A DNA stretch of 55,088 bases, taken from Arenicellales bacterium (lineage in GTDB: Bacteria; Pseudomonadota; Gammaproteobacteria; Arenicellales; JAHEKD01). Shown one piece after another: positions 38,659 through 47,180 of this stretch. Position numbers and translations under genes: made by a program. The stretch lies in contig JANQSD010000025.1 in the NCBI GenBank assembly GCA_028284225.1, positions 1 to 55,088 on the forward strand, written 5' to 3'. Each line of letters starts with the position of its first letter. Within the stretch, counting starts at the first letter, position 1. The notes beneath the pieces are model-generated. The model searched no databases and was not told the origin of the DNA. It saw nothing but the letters and a program-made list of their open reading frames with translations.

Positions 38659-40110
38659 ATGTTTGATCGTATTTCGTTAATAATTGGTGCTGAACGTCGC
38701 GATGCCGGTATGACCGGCCAAAGCGAAAATTTGATTAATCCCGCCACTGAACAAATATTGGGACAAGTGCCGTATGCGCGTGAAAGTGATCTCGATGATG
38801 TTGTCAGCGCTGCGCAAGCGGGCCTGGATGTTTGGCGAGCGTCAAGTCTCAAACAACGCCATGACCTTATGTTTACGGCTGCGGATATTATTGAAGAAAA
38901 TCTTGGCCAGTATGCCAAAGCCATGACCATGGAGCAGGGTAAGCCTTTGATTGAGGCTGAAGGCGAGTGGTCACGAGTGGTAGAGACCTTGCGCTGGAAC
39001 GGTGAGGCGGCAATGAAACTAAAATCGACGACTTATCCACCGCGATCTGAGGACTTGGTTCAATATAGCCAACCCGAACCTGTTGGTATCTGTTTGGCAC
39101 TCACTGCCTGGAACTTCCCGGCGATTTTGCCAGTGAGAAAGATTGCGCCTGCCTTGGCTGCAGGTTGCAGCGTGATTTTGAAAGCCGCTGAAGAAGCGCC
39201 TGTCAGTGCTCAACTATTAGTTGAAGCATTGATCGAAGCCGGGCTGCCTGATGGGGTCGTTAATCTTGTGTTCGGTGATCCGGCCTTCATTTCATCAACA
39301 TTGATTCAAAATCCACATATTCGTAAAGTCACGTTTACCGGATCAGTGCCAATCGGTAAATTATTGGCACAACAGGCCAGTGAAGGCTTAAAGCGTTGTA
39401 CATTTGAGCTGGGTGGTCATGCACCGGCCATTGTTTTTGACGATGCCGATGTTGAAACAGCAGCCAAAACACTGGCGGGCTTTAAATTCCGCAATGCCGG
39501 ACAAGTGTGTATTGCGCCCAGCCGATTTTTTATCCATGAAAATGTATATGATCAGTTTCAACAGACATTTATAGAACAGGCCAAAAAAATAGTTATCGGT
39601 GATGGTATGGATTCGGGTGTAACCATGGGGCCTATGGCAAATCCGCGCCGAATTAAAGCCATGCACTATTTGTTAGATGATGCCCTAGGTAAGGGTGCGA
39701 ACGTGGCATACATTGCACCAGAACTGCCGGATAAAGGCTACTATGTCAGCCCCACAGTGCTTGAAGATGTGAGCTGCGAAAGCCGTATAATGTTGGAAGA
39801 ACCGTTTGGCCCTATTGCTCCGTTAGTCAAGTTTAAAGACACAGACGACGTGATCGAACAAGCGAATGCGTTACCTTATGGCTTGGCTTGCTATGTGTTT
39901 ACCGGTTCCGGCAGTCGAGCCAAACAACTGGTGGCACAACTTGAAGCCGGTTCGGTGGCCATCAACACAGTTAGCCCCGCCCAACCGGAAACACCTTTTG
40001 GCGGCGTTAAAGAAAGCGGCTATGGTTACGAAGGTGGCTTGGAGGGTATTGATGCATTTCTGGTCAAAAAACTGGTGAGTGCACCCATGAATTTTTTGGA
40101 TAATGATTAA
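38659..40110 (+). CDS. NAD(P)-dependent aldehyde dehydrogenase, succinate-semialdehyde dehydrogenase-like
   Basis: A 483-residue ALDH. Conserved residues are N152 (TAWNFP), K175 (VILKAAEEAP), the general base E250 (FELGGHAP) and nucleophile C284 (NAGQVCIAPSRF). The C-terminal PFGGVKESGYGYEGG is typical of succinate- and glutarate-semialdehyde dehydrogenases. It oxidises an aldehyde to the acid, but the substrate here is not certain. It follows the MmgE/PrpD gene by 11 bases with ggaaactaaATG. Confidence 0.85.
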   Translation: MFDRISLIIGAERRDAGMTGQSENLINPATEQILGQVPYARESDLDDVVSAAQAGLDVWRASSLKQRHDLMFTAADIIEENLGQYAKAMTMEQGKPLIEAEGEWSRVVETLRWNGEAAMKLKSTTYPPRSEDLVQYSQPEPVGICLALTAWNFPAILPVRKIAPALAAGCSVILKAAEEAPVSAQLLVEALIEAGLPDGVVNLVFGDPAFISSTLIQNPHIRKVTFTGSVPIGKLLAQQASEGLKRCTFELGGHAPAIVFDDADVETAAKTLAGFKFRNAGQVCIAPSRFFIHENVYDQFQQTFIEQAKKIVIGDGMDSGVTMGPMANPRRIKAMHYLLDDALGKGANVAYIAPELPDKGYYVSPTVLEDVSCESRIMLEEPFGPIAPLVKFKDTDDVIEQANALPYGLACYVFTGSGSRAKQLVAQLEAGSVAINTVSPAQPETPFGGVKESGYGYEGGLEGIDAFLVKKLVSAPMNFLDND

Positions 40111-40130
40111 TACTGATGAAACCTACGTTA

Positions 40131-40158
40131 TTCTGGAATTGCGTAGCGATATCCAGAA
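40131..40158. repeat. Small inverted repeat after the aldehyde dehydrogenase gene
   Basis: TTCTGGA (40131-40137) and TCCAGAA (40152-40158) form a perfect 7-bp inverted repeat around attgcgtagcgata. The whole resembles GTTATTCTGGA...TCCAGAATNACG palindromes repeated in many proteobacterial genomes. It lies between the ALDH stop and the LysR start, without a T-run. Confidence 0.45.
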
Positions 40159-40193
40159 TCTCCAAAACGTATTGTTGTGTGTAAAATAACACC

Positions 40194-41180
40194 ATGTCCT
40201 TTGACATTAATTTCAGAACCCTAAACGTCTTCGTCCTGGTCGCCGAAGCGCGATCCATGGCGGTAGCGGCAGAAAAACTCAAAGCCAGCCCATCCACGGT
40301 GTCGCAACACATTTCCAATCTGGAGAAAAACCTGAACACACAATTGATTGACCGTTCTGCACGGCCAATCACTTTAACCACGGCCGGGCGCTGGTTTTTA
40401 CCCCATGCACACAAGATTCTCGATGCAGTCAGCGCGGTACGTACAGAAATGATGGATTTACAATTGGCATCGTTGCCGAGTTTGAAATTCGCCATCATGG
40501 ACGGTTTGGATGTATTGTTGACGCCGGATTTAATGGTTGCCCTGGGTGAGAAATTTCCCGGTTGTCAGCTCACAGCATGGACAGGGGGTTCGGAAGAACA
40601 CTTTCAGGCCTTAATAAAGCGCGATGTAGATTTAATCGTTACCGCTGATCGTTATTTACATCACGAAATGCTTGAGCGCCATCCCGTGATCAGCGAGCCG
40701 CTGATTGTAGTCACAGCAAAAAGTGCGGTGAAAAAAAACAAGGATTTAAAACAGCAACTCAATGCCATGCCATTGATCCGTTATAGCTATCGCCTGCAAA
40801 TCGGTCGCATGATAGAGACGCATCTAAATCGCATTCGCTGGAATTTGCCGTATAACAACGAATTCGATTCCTCACGTTCAATTTTTGCGACTATTTCCAA
40901 ATACGGCGGTTGGGCCCTAACGACACCTATTTGTCTTTTCAACACCCCGCATTTCAGAAATCAACTCGATATATACCCAACTCCTTTCCCGACAGTAAAC
41001 CGCACCATTTCACTTTGGGCCAGACGTGACGAATTAGCAGGTCTGCCGTCTGATTTGGGCGGACTCTGCCGCAACCTGGTACAAAAATCCTGCCGTAATG
41101 AATTAATAAACCTCATCCCCTGGATCAAAGACGATTTCAAAGTTCTTAGCAGTGATTATCAGACTAATGTGGTGACTTGA
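40194..41180 (+). CDS. LysR family transcriptional regulator
   Basis: A 328-residue protein with the LysR winged HTH at residues 1-60 (NFRTLNVFVLVAEARSMAVAAEKLKASPSTVSQHISNLEKNL) and an effector domain. It follows the ALDH gene in the same direction by 84 bases, so it may regulate the mcl-mtkA-mtkB cluster. Its HTH resembles the usual LysR recognition helix although SMAVAAEKLKAS replaces the more common SFTRAA. Confidence 0.85.
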   Translation: MSFDINFRTLNVFVLVAEARSMAVAAEKLKASPSTVSQHISNLEKNLNTQLIDRSARPITLTTAGRWFLPHAHKILDAVSAVRTEMMDLQLASLPSLKFAIMDGLDVLLTPDLMVALGEKFPGCQLTAWTGGSEEHFQALIKRDVDLIVTADRYLHHEMLERHPVISEPLIVVTAKSAVKKNKDLKQQLNAMPLIRYSYRLQIGRMIETHLNRIRWNLPYNNEFDSSRSIFATISKYGGWALTTPICLFNTPHFRNQLDIYPTPFPTVNRTISLWARRDELAGLPSDLGGLCRNLVQKSCRNELINLIPWIKDDFKVLSSDYQTNVVT

Positions 41181-41383
41181 GTTTTTTGTTGGACGATTAG
41201 CTAGTCCAACATCATTGTGGTACTGAATCGAGTTCAGCACAAGCTGACCGCAATCCAGAGTATTCAAGAATCGTTGATGAATATATCGAGTCATGACTAA
41301 AAATCAATTAATTTTCTGGGTCAGCTTGTTCAGTCGCATCGTTTCAACTATGGTACTTAAATATTAGTTAGAGGACCTAGGTA

Positions 41384-41815
41384 TTGAGCGATCATAGTGT
41401 TAAGGGCAGTTGTTTTTGTGGGGCTGTACAATTTTCAGTTCAGGGTGATCCTATAGAAATGGGTTATTGCCATTGTGATTCGTGCCGGCACTGGTCGGCC
41501 AGCCCGGTGAATGCATTTACACTTTGGAAATCGGACGCCCTGGTGATCACTCGAGGCCAGGAGAATATTGGTAGTTATAACAAAACGCCGGGTAGTACGC
41601 GTAAATGGTGTAAATCTTGTGGTGGACATGTTTTTACCGAGCACCCGGATCACGATATCGTTGATGTTTATGCCGGCGTGCTTCCTGATTTAGAGTTCAA
41701 GCCTATTTCCCATGTTTTCTACCAGGAGTCGGTGTTGTCGATCAAAGACGGATTGCCGAAGTACAAGGATTTGTCTGTCGAAGATGGCGGTTGTGGAAAA
41801 ATCTTACCTGAATAA
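41384..41815 (+). CDS. GFA (glutathione-dependent formaldehyde-activating) family protein
   Basis: A 143-residue member of the CENP-V/GFA zinc family. The zinc-binding cysteines are at GSCFCGAVQF, CHCDSCRHW and WCKSCGGHVF. It starts with TTG (aggacctaggtaTTG) with no closer ATG. The family includes enzymes that capture formaldehyde with glutathione but also many members without known activity, so I do not assume that reaction. It stands alone between the LysR gene and a long gap. Confidence 0.82.
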   Translation: MSDHSVKGSCFCGAVQFSVQGDPIEMGYCHCDSCRHWSASPVNAFTLWKSDALVITRGQENIGSYNKTPGSTRKWCKSCGGHVFTEHPDHDIVDVYAGVLPDLEFKPISHVFYQESVLSIKDGLPKYKDLSVEDGGCGKILPE

Positions 41816-42202
41816 TATTTGTTGAAAACTGTTTAGAATTACTACTGTGAAAATCAGATCGAGCCCAATTTTATACATATGTAATATAAACAAAATCAGT
41901 TTTTATACAGATGTAGGATTAATTTTTATTTGATATGGGATATGATTTAGTTTCTGATAATTGCCTATCAGATTAATATGAGGTTGAACATATACCATAC
42001 CCCTTATATTAAACCCCCTTGTTAAAAACCGCTCTATTTCTTAGAGCGGTTTTTTAATGGCATGCATAAAGTTTTATTGCTGTTGCTGGATGCCTGAATA
42101 GATTAGCCTTCAAAAATGATGCCATTATTGCAACGACTTAAGCGCAGATGAGGGGAGGTAGAGAACGTGCTAGAATAATTATAACTTTTACCATCTTTCC
42201 AC
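41816..42202. other. Intergenic region with direct repeats and an orphan terminator
   Basis: This 387-base gap holds two near-identical 15-mers, TTTTATACATATGTA (41869-41883) and TTTTATACAGATGTA (41901-41915), with starts 32 bases apart. An intrinsic terminator lies at 42025-42055. The GFA gene ends 210 bases before the terminator, so it may serve an unannotated small RNA. No protein gene is seen here. Confidence 0.5.
42025..42055 (+). terminator. Orphan intrinsic terminator
   Basis: AAAACCGCTCTA (42025-42036) and TAGAGCGGTTTT (42042-42053) form a perfect 12-bp stem with a five-base loop and a T-run. It is 210 bases after the nearest rightward gene and 148 before the next. The run of A before the stem could make it function in both directions. 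Confidence 0.85.
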
Positions 42203-42712
42203 ATGCTCAAAATGCCGTCAGATATTAGCAAATTCATGCTGATTATTTTTGTGCTGTACTTTATCTACGATACAGTGATTGATTATCGACTCGAGGGTGC
42301 GTACACATTACATTTTCAGATTCAAACCGTCATGTCCGTAGTGATCGTAATTAATTATGGACTTATTCTTTGGGCCAGATCAATAGAAAAGGCTAATTTG
42401 TTAAAAGCTGAAGAAAAGCTAAGTAACATTACCTCTGGATTAGCGGCATGTATCGAACGACAGTTTAGTCAGTGGCAGCTAAGCAAAAGTGAAAAAGAAG
42501 TTGCCTGGTTAATTATCAAGGGCTTTTCGTTCTCGGAAATTGCGATATTACGCAAGGTTAAAGATGTAACAATTCGACAGCAGGCTACAATGATTTACTC
42601 AAAATCACAAGTCTCAAATCGATCAGAATTTACAGCATCGTTTCTCGAAGACTTAATAAATGAGCCGGTTTCCGGGGTTCGAATGAAGCAAATAAAAAAC
42701 TTACCAAAGTAG
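42203..42712 (+). CDS. Membrane-anchored LuxR-type DNA-binding regulator
   Basis: A 169-residue protein with two hydrophobic segments (about 10-28, FMLIIFVLYFIYDTVIDY, and about 41-58, VMSVVIVINYGLILWA) followed by a short helical linker and a LuxR/GerE-type helix-turn-helix at about 93-153. The HTH begins WQLSKSEKEVAWLIIKGFSFSEIA and continues with VTIRQQATMIYSKSQVSNRSEFTASFLEDLI. The layout places the DNA-binding part in the cytoplasm. A signal-sensing role is inferred; no partner or ligand is visible. Confidence 0.72.
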   Translation: MLKMPSDISKFMLIIFVLYFIYDTVIDYRLEGAYTLHFQIQTVMSVVIVINYGLILWARSIEKANLLKAEEKLSNITSGLAACIERQFSQWQLSKSEKEVAWLIIKGFSFSEIAILRKVKDVTIRQQATMIYSKSQVSNRSEFTASFLEDLINEPVSGVRMKQIKNLPK

Positions 42713-42768
42713 AGAAGTTTTTTAATATATTTAATCTTATCTCTTTAAGGACTTGTAGAACCTGGATG

Positions 42769-43671
42769 TCAATCCCAGTAAGGGGTGGGGCCAAATTGTT
42801 CAGCAAGGAAGTCTACCCAAACCCTGACTTTTGATGACATATACAAACGGTGAGGATATAGAGCATAAATATCAGTTTGTCCCAGCGAGTAATCGTCCAG
42901 AATGCGGATGATATTGCCCTTTTTAATATCCTCACCAATGTCCCAGGTAGATTTTTGCGCTATACCTAGACCCGCCAATACTCCATCTCTGAGAACTTCA
43001 CCATTGTTAGTGACAATGCGTCCTTTGACTCTAACTTTAATAGTCTGTTGGTTGTGCGAAAACCTCCAGGTCTGATAGTTTGTACCTATAGGCACGAATA
43101 ATAGGCATGAGTGATCAGCTAAATCGTTGGGATGTTGGGGGGTGCCGAACTGCCTTAAATAGGCAGGTGAAGCACATAACACCCGGCAATTTGGCGATAG
43201 TTTCTTTGCTACTAAGTTAGAGTCCTCAAGCCGGCCAATGCGGATAGCCACGTCAAACCCTTGTTCAATAATATCGATGACTTTATCCGTGAGTTGAAGC
43301 TGCAAATCAATTTTTGGGTACAAAGATAGAAATTTGCCCAAAACAGGGGAGATATGCTTACGCCCAAACGAGGCCGGTGCGCTGACTTTTAGAATTCCCT
43401 TGGGTTGTTTTTGCATTCCGGTGAGTGCAAGTTCGGTATTTTCTATCTGCTCTAAAATATCTTTACAACGGTGGTAATAAACATCTCCTTCCTCAGTGGT
43501 TGTCATTCTGCGGGTCGAGCGGTTGAGTAATCGCACGCCCAAGCGATTTTCCAGGTTGAGGATTCGTTTGCTAACCACTGCAGCTGACATACCGAGTGTT
43601 TCACCGGCTTTTGTCATATTCATGGCATCTACTACTGCGGTAAATACCATCATATCGTTAATGTGTGACAT
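42769..43671 (-). CDS. LysR family transcriptional regulator
   Basis: A 300-residue LysR protein. The HTH is at the N-terminus (MVFTAVVDAMNMTKAGETLGMSAAVVSKRILNLENRLGVRLLNRSTRRMTTTEEG) and the effector domain includes VSAPASFGRKHISPVL and FDVAIRIGRLEDSNLVAKKL. I chose ATG 43671; a TTG four codons upstream is in frame. It is divergent from the small protein at 43776 with an AT-rich 104-base gap, the usual layout for LysR self-regulation plus control of the neighbour. Confidence 0.87.
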   Translation of the reverse strand: MSHINDMMVFTAVVDAMNMTKAGETLGMSAAVVSKRILNLENRLGVRLLNRSTRRMTTTEEGDVYYHRCKDILEQIENTELALTGMQKQPKGILKVSAPASFGRKHISPVLGKFLSLYPKIDLQLQLTDKVIDIIEQGFDVAIRIGRLEDSNLVAKKLSPNCRVLCASPAYLRQFGTPQHPNDLADHSCLLFVPIGTNYQTWRFSHNQQTIKVRVKGRIVTNNGEVLRDGVLAGLGIAQKSTWDIGEDIKKGNIIRILDDYSLGQTDIYALYPHRLYMSSKVRVWVDFLAEQFGPTPYWD

Positions 43672-43775
43672 GATTATTATCAAATTTTTTTTGAAAATTA
43701 TATATAAATTTACATATTTATCAAATTAAAAGAATTTATTAAGCTACTTTGACGATAATCAAATGGATAATGATC

Positions 43776-44015
43776 ATGGCAAATAAAGAATTAGAGGAAT
43801 ACTTACAACAAGTTTGGAGCGGCCAGGCTCGTGATCAGATAAGCGCCGAGCTTTTGCAAGCTGCAATGCATGCAGGCCATTTTGAAAGAGCCAAGGCATT
43901 TAAACAGATAAAAATGGCAATACAAAACTATATTCTCGATAACATCAAATCAGTCAGAGATCGCCTTCATAAACACACAGGAAATAATGCAGCTTGCCAG
44001 ATCGAATCATGCTGA
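43776..44015 (+). CDS. Small helical protein divergent from a LysR gene
   Basis: The ATG at 43776 gives 79 residues; an earlier ATG at 43749 (27 bases upstream) is also in frame. The sequence is mostly helical: LEEYLQQVWSGQARDQISAELLQAAMHAG and AKAFKQIKMAIQNYILDNIKSVRDRLHK. The end has two cysteines and no known motif. I do not recognise it. Divergence from the LysR gene suggests that the regulator controls it. Confidence 0.5.
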   Translation: MANKELEEYLQQVWSGQARDQISAELLQAAMHAGHFERAKAFKQIKMAIQNYILDNIKSVRDRLHKHTGNNAACQIESC

Positions 44016-44049
44016 TCCCGATATGTTCAGTTTTATCCTCACTTACGTC

Positions 44050-44069
44050 ATACCTGCGCAGGCAGGTAT
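44050..44069. repeat. REP-like small palindrome
   Basis: ATACCTGC (44050-44057) and GCAGGTAT (44062-44069) form a perfect 8-bp stem with loop gcag. The flanks (acgtc before, ccag after) give the GTCATACCTGC...GCAGGTATCCAG form known for dispersed GTCATTCCCGC...GCGGGAATCCAG palindromes in proteobacteria. It lies between the helical protein and the RidA gene, in a 254-base gap. Confidence 0.6.
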
Positions 44070-44269
44070 CCAGGGCAGCTGTTTGAGAACGGCTGCATAG
44101 CTTCGATATCAATTAGTGCACTAGCCTGAAGTTTAAGACTATGCACCCAAAGTGCAAGCGCTTGGAGGCTTTAAATGTGCAATCACAAACCAGGGCAGGT
44201 ATAAAGCTGGTTTGATACAGGCAGATTATCAATTACATTACCGTAAACAGCAATAAACGAGGACTACAT

Positions 44270-44623
44270 ATGATCGAACGAGTTAAAGGAACAGCACAGG
44301 GCAGAAATGTATCTGCAGCTTATAAGGATTTGGTCTGGACTGTAGTAGCCGCCGATGATGAAAATTTGGACTTAGTCGGCCAAACTTCACAGGCATTGAG
44401 TAAACTTGAGAGCAACTTGATTGAACTTGGATCGGATAAGACAAGCATCGTTTCAGCACAAGTTTATATTGCTAACATCGACGATAAACCTATTATGGAC
44501 CAAGTTTGGTGTGAATGGATCGGCTCTGACCCCGACAATTGGCCACAAAGAGCTTGCTTAGGTGTGAATCTTGGCGGCAATTGGCTGATAGAAGTAACTG
44601 TTACAGCAGTCAGGCAGGTTTAA
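44270..44623 (+). CDS. RidA (YjgF/YER057c/UK114) family protein
   Basis: A 117-residue protein of the RidA fold. Visible family segments are VWTVVAADDENLDLVGQTSQALSKLE, VYIANIDD and PQRACLGVNLGGNWLIEVTVTAV with R94 at the position of the catalytic arginine and E108. RidA hydrolyses reactive enamine/imine intermediates from PLP enzymes. It deviates from canonical RidA at the N-terminus, so it may belong to a sub-group. AGGAC (acgaggactacatATG) precedes the start. It points toward the MttB gene, which converges on it. Confidence 0.82.
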   Translation: MIERVKGTAQGRNVSAAYKDLVWTVVAADDENLDLVGQTSQALSKLESNLIELGSDKTSIVSAQVYIANIDDKPIMDQVWCEWIGSDPDNWPQRACLGVNLGGNWLIEVTVTAVRQV

Positions 44624-44681
44624 CTGAGGGAGTAGAATTCAACAACAGCGGGTTCTGTTTGTAAACCGGTTATCGAAAGCG

Positions 44682-46214
44682 TTAGAGCAATATATTGAAC
44701 GTTTGCCTGATTCGTTTATCTGTTTCAATATCAATGTATTGTGGGTGGTGTGTGTCTAAAATAGTTTTTGCTTTTTGTTTGGCAACAAGCCAGATATCAT
44801 TTGCGCCCTGTTCAGCCCAGGTGACCGGCGGATCACGATCAGCAAGCTGAGGATAAAAATAATCACGTTGCATGGCATCCATGGTATGCATGCCGCCCAG
44901 GAAGTGACCGGGGCCGGTCACCGCTTCTTTAATAGCTTCAAATCCCAGGGTTTCTTCGTTAACTTCAACGCCGCGAATAGTGCGATAGACATGTGAGAGC
45001 ATTTCGTCGTCCAGTACAAATGCTTCAAAGGATGCACCGAGCAAACTAGCCATCATGCCGGAGGATTCATAGATCATGTTTGATCCAGCCAGACCGGCGC
45101 TTAAGGCGGCAATCGCTTTTTCAACACCCATTTGCGCATCAACTGCCTTGGCATCCGCCATGGACGATGCTACACCAGTTGGCAGGCCCAGCCAGTTGCC
45201 GATTTGGCCCGAGGCAGCGTTCATGATGGAAATTTCACCACCACCGCCACAAAAAGAACCGGTTCGAAGATCAATCACAAACGGCCAATTAGAAAATATC
45301 ATCGGGTAGCCGGGCTTGAATAAATTCACCATGATTAATGCAGCCAGGGTTTCAGCAGTTGTCTGCGCTAACATGCCTGCCAGCGTAGCAGGCGCTGTGG
45401 CGCCGGATTGGGCAGCGATAATGGCATTAATCGGCATATTGTGTTCAATGCTTGCCAAGGTCACGTCAACCGCATCTTCGCCATATTTAAGCGGGGAAAT
45501 AATCGGGCTGATATGGGATTTGCAAAATGGGCGCTGCGAAAATTTACCCTCACCGCCGGCTACCATATCAAACATTTCCACCACCGGGTGCACATGCTCG
45601 CCGATAAAAAAACTCGTGCCGACAGGTTTTTGTGTGCCTTTTAGTAAGGCGTAAGCGGTATTGATATCAAGGTCTCGGTTGTCCGGCACGTCGGTGGCAA
45701 CACAGCAACGTGTGAACCAGCTTACATTGGTTAATGTATCAACCAAACGCGCAAAGTCATATAAATCTTCCAGTGTAGAGGGCCGGTACAGGCCGTTATC
45801 CATATCCAGTGTCTGTACTGCAGCACCGCCGGTACCAAAGTAAACTTTATCGCCGCCAACTTCAAAATCATACTTAGGATCACGCCCATAAAACATGAAT
45901 GATTTTGCTGCACCGTCGATAATGTCTTCGACAAATGTTTGAGAGAAAGATAATCTACCTAACTCATTTATGTTGGCGCCTTTACTCAAGGCTTTTTGTA
46001 AAAGTACATCCGGCACATCTGCCATACCGATTTCGTCAAGAATTTTCAGCGCTGTCTGGTAGATGCGTTCAATATCTGAATCGGATAATGGTTTGTATTG
46101 GCCACCGCTTTGCCCGGGTGGGCACGGATTGATTTGTTCGGCATCCTCGCTGCGGGCCGCTTTGCGGGCAGCCCGGCCACCACCGCGGCGTAATCTTGAA
46201 GTTTCAGTGGTCAA
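44682..46214 (-). CDS. MttB-family (trimethylamine methyltransferase-like) protein, non-pyrrolysine type
   Basis: A 510-residue MttB-family protein, with RRGGGRAARKAARSE at the N-terminus as seen in many marine proteobacterial members. The open frame has no internal TAG, so it is the non-pyrrolysine form, such as glycine-betaine:corrinoid methyltransferase. Recognisable segments are GTGGAAVQTLDMD, IIAAQSGATAPATLAGMLAQTTAETLAAL and GPGHFLGGMHT. These proteins pass a methyl group from a quaternary or tertiary amine to a cob(I)alamin-bearing partner. No corrinoid protein or activase is encoded in this window. Substrate unknown. Confidence 0.85.
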   Translation of the reverse strand: MTTETSRLRRGGGRAARKAARSEDAEQINPCPPGQSGGQYKPLSDSDIERIYQTALKILDEIGMADVPDVLLQKALSKGANINELGRLSFSQTFVEDIIDGAAKSFMFYGRDPKYDFEVGGDKVYFGTGGAAVQTLDMDNGLYRPSTLEDLYDFARLVDTLTNVSWFTRCCVATDVPDNRDLDINTAYALLKGTQKPVGTSFFIGEHVHPVVEMFDMVAGGEGKFSQRPFCKSHISPIISPLKYGEDAVDVTLASIEHNMPINAIIAAQSGATAPATLAGMLAQTTAETLAALIMVNLFKPGYPMIFSNWPFVIDLRTGSFCGGGGEISIMNAASGQIGNWLGLPTGVASSMADAKAVDAQMGVEKAIAALSAGLAGSNMIYESSGMMASLLGASFEAFVLDDEMLSHVYRTIRGVEVNEETLGFEAIKEAVTGPGHFLGGMHTMDAMQRDYFYPQLADRDPPVTWAEQGANDIWLVAKQKAKTILDTHHPQYIDIETDKRIRQTFNILL

Positions 46215-46301
46215 CGATGCACTCCTATGACCATAGATCTTTACCTTTTCAAGAAGATTCTGGATCGTAGCCCGGAATAATGATTCTGGCTTACATTCAT
46301 A

Positions 46302-47066
46302 TTAAACAGTCCTGCCGCTATCGACTGGCATCATCAGGCCGGTTAATCGGCTTGATGCATTTTCGTCCGCTAAAAACAGGGCGGCCTCGCCCATATCTTC
46401 AGGCCGTATCAGCTTGCCCAATGGTAATACCGAGCGAAAGTTTTCGCGTCCTTCATCAGTTTCATTGCCGCCCATGAATTCAGCGAGCATCGGTGTATCA
46501 CCCGGACCGGGACAAAGCGCGTTAACACGTATGCCTTCAGGAGCAAGTTCCAGAGCAAGCCCTTTAGCCAAATTTAACACTGCGCCTTTGGTCGCACCGT
46601 AAACCACTAGGTTAGGTCGAGGGCGCAGGGCAATACCGGATGCAGTGATGATGATATTGCCGCAACCCTGGTGGCGAAATACCGGCAACACGGCTTTGCA
46701 GTTATAAAATACCCCTTTAACATTAACGTCGAATTGGCGTTCATACTCATCATCACTAGTTTGTTCCAGTGGGCAGGGTCGTTGTCCTAATCCGGCGTTG
46801 GCGACCAGAATATCAATACCGCCAAACGTATCTTTACAGGCATCAACCATTGCTTGATTGTCGGCCAGGTTGCTGACGTCGACCTGCATGGAACTGGCCG
46901 TGCCGCCACTGGAATTTACTGCTTCAGCTTTAGTTGCCGCAGCATCGGCATTGATATCAACAATAAAAACCTTAGCGCCTTCACGGGCAAACGAATCGAC
47001 GATACCGCTGCCAAAACCCGAGGCGCCGCCAGTAACAATTGCGACTTTATTTTCTAAGCGTCCCAT
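46302..47066 (-). CDS. Short-chain dehydrogenase/reductase
   Basis: A 254-residue classical SDR. The nucleotide motif is TGGASGFGSG, NAG is present in LVANAGLG, the catalytic serine is in IIITASG, and the catalytic Y/K are in VYGATKGAV. IRVNALCPGPGDTPML fits FabG-like alcohol dehydrogenases. It is 88 bases upstream of the MttB gene and in the same direction, so it may oxidise a product or precursor of that pathway. Substrate unknown. Confidence 0.87.
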   Translation of the reverse strand: MGRLENKVAIVTGGASGFGSGIVDSFAREGAKVFIVDINADAAATKAEAVNSSGGTASSMQVDVSNLADNQAMVDACKDTFGGIDILVANAGLGQRPCPLEQTSDDEYERQFDVNVKGVFYNCKAVLPVFRHQGCGNIIITASGIALRPRPNLVVYGATKGAVLNLAKGLALELAPEGIRVNALCPGPGDTPMLAEFMGGNETDEGRENFRSVLPLGKLIRPEDMGEAALFLADENASSRLTGLMMPVDSGRTV

Positions 47067-47180
47067 GTTATCTCCAGTGTGTCTATAGCTGTGCTGAGTC
47101 TAGCATTGAGTTTGCGTTGATGTCATAAGTTTGAGTTTCTTGAAATTAAGCTGCGATTTTTCCGTTTGTTAATAGTCATC

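Noticed and set aside
41188..41210. GTTGGAC...GTCCAAC hairpin after the LysR gene as a terminator
   Set aside because: The stem is perfect but there is no T-run on its 3' side on either strand.
44682..46214. Pyrrolysine-encoding TAG in the MttB gene
   Set aside because: The frame is uninterrupted to its terminal stop; no in-frame TAG is present, and no pylRS or pylT-like sequence was noticed.
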